From Verrucomicrobiia bacterium (lineage in GTDB: Bacteria > Verrucomicrobiota > Verrucomicrobiia > Limisphaerales > Pedosphaeraceae): a stretch of 64,000 bases of DNA. The stretch covers positions 124,001 to 188,000 of the forward strand of contig DATAUW010000041.1 of assembly GCA_036268055.1 (NCBI GenBank), given 5' to 3'. Each line of letters starts with the position of its first letter. Positions within the stretch are counted from its first letter, which is position 1. Below the pieces are notes generated by a model that worked only from the letters and a program-made list of their open reading frames with translations, had not been told where the DNA came from and made no database searches. The translations under genes and the position numbers were made by a program. This document shows, piece by piece, positions 63,848 to 64,000 of this stretch.

Positions 63848-64000
63848 GGGAGACTTTTAGCTTTCGCCTGCGTGGCCGCAAGCGCGAAAAATAAACCGCA
63901 AAGCAAAAGAAGTTTGAATGCGCGTGCGCATTGACATCGGGCAATATTGCGTCAAAGTTGGTGATTATACGATTTGCGGGAAGATGTACATATGTTGAAA
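63848..64000. other. Window end, probable promoter region
   Basis: 153 bp upstream of miaE. An ATG at 63992 preceded by GGGAAG (8-nt spacing) could be the start of a plus-strand gene that continues past the window, but only three codons are visible. Confidence 0.3.

Noticed and set aside
63992-64000. ATG with upstream GGGAAG at the window end
   Set aside because: Only three codons are visible, not enough to support a gene.

Overview
The window is a chromosomal segment of a Gram-negative bacterium, most likely a member of the Verrucomicrobiota (Pedosphaera/Limisphaera-like). That placement is an inference from gene content: a eukaryote-like type II glutamine synthetase, the futalosine menaquinone gene mqnD, the MEP isoprenoid genes dxs and ispD, a sialate O-acetylesterase, a GH44 and a GH71/99-like enzyme, a DUF2934 protein, an LptF-type permease, and many short hairpin or tandem repeats between genes. 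No 16S or tRNA gene is present to confirm it. Genes lie in short runs on both strands, with no phage, integrase, transposase gene or CRISPR array. Most genes are GC-rich; one ankyrin-repeat gene near 36 kb is clearly AT-richer.

Layout. 0-5.4 kb: end of a secreted GH71/99-like glycosidase, a large DUF748 (AsmA-like) envelope protein and an SDR. 5.5-9.7 kb: a DUF2934 protein with a branched terminator, then two overlapping half-size ABC exporters whose complementary motif losses mark them as a heterodimer. 9.7-13.7 kb (minus): HU, ketopantoate reductase and a Ski2-like DUF3516 helicase. 13.8-21.4 kb: Ser/Thr kinase, N-carbamoylputrescine amidase-like enzyme, RmlD-like SDR, a GH44 endoglucanase (minus), glutamyl-Q tRNA synthetase, a PEBP protein and an unknown membrane-anchored protein. 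21.5-25.2 kb (minus): xseB-dxs-icd. 25.6-29.3 kb: methylcitrate-cycle genes prpB, prpC and prpD. 29.6-34.7 kb: YdfG-like SDR, sialate O-acetylesterase plus LptF permease, cupin, a 51-residue membrane protein and a repeat-filled intergenic region. 34.7-39.4 kb: aminotransferase, ankyrin protein, glutamine synthetase II, and a very small kinase-fold protein overlapping a PP2C phosphatase. 39.6-43.5 kb: dienelactone hydrolase, a second Ski2-like helicase and an acetyltransferase. 43.5-47.6 kb: a 180-bp palindromic element, rpsO-pnp and mqnD. 47.6-54.7 kb: a two-domain aspartic protease lipoprotein, an acetyltransferase and the run yajC-secDF-terC-recJ. 54.8-59.9 kb: hybrid histidine kinase, Gfo/Idh/MocA oxidoreductase and a beta-propeller protein. 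60.0-63.8 kb (minus): miaE-ispD-ctpA-tsaD.

Functional links. Propionate is oxidised through prpBCD into the central cycle that also contains Icd. Dxs and IspD serve isoprenoid synthesis, and MqnD serves menaquinone. GluQRS, MiaE and TsaD are three tRNA-modifying enzymes. YajC-SecDF followed directly by TerC suggests a link between protein export and metal supply. The kinase-like/PP2C overlap, together with the soluble Ser/Thr kinase at 13.9 kb, points to reversible phosphorylation.

The most unusual features are the minimal kinase-phosphatase pair, the yajC-secDF-terC-recJ arrangement, the asymmetric ABC pair, the 180-bp palindromic element, and several families of intergenic repeats, one of which appears inside a helicase coding sequence.
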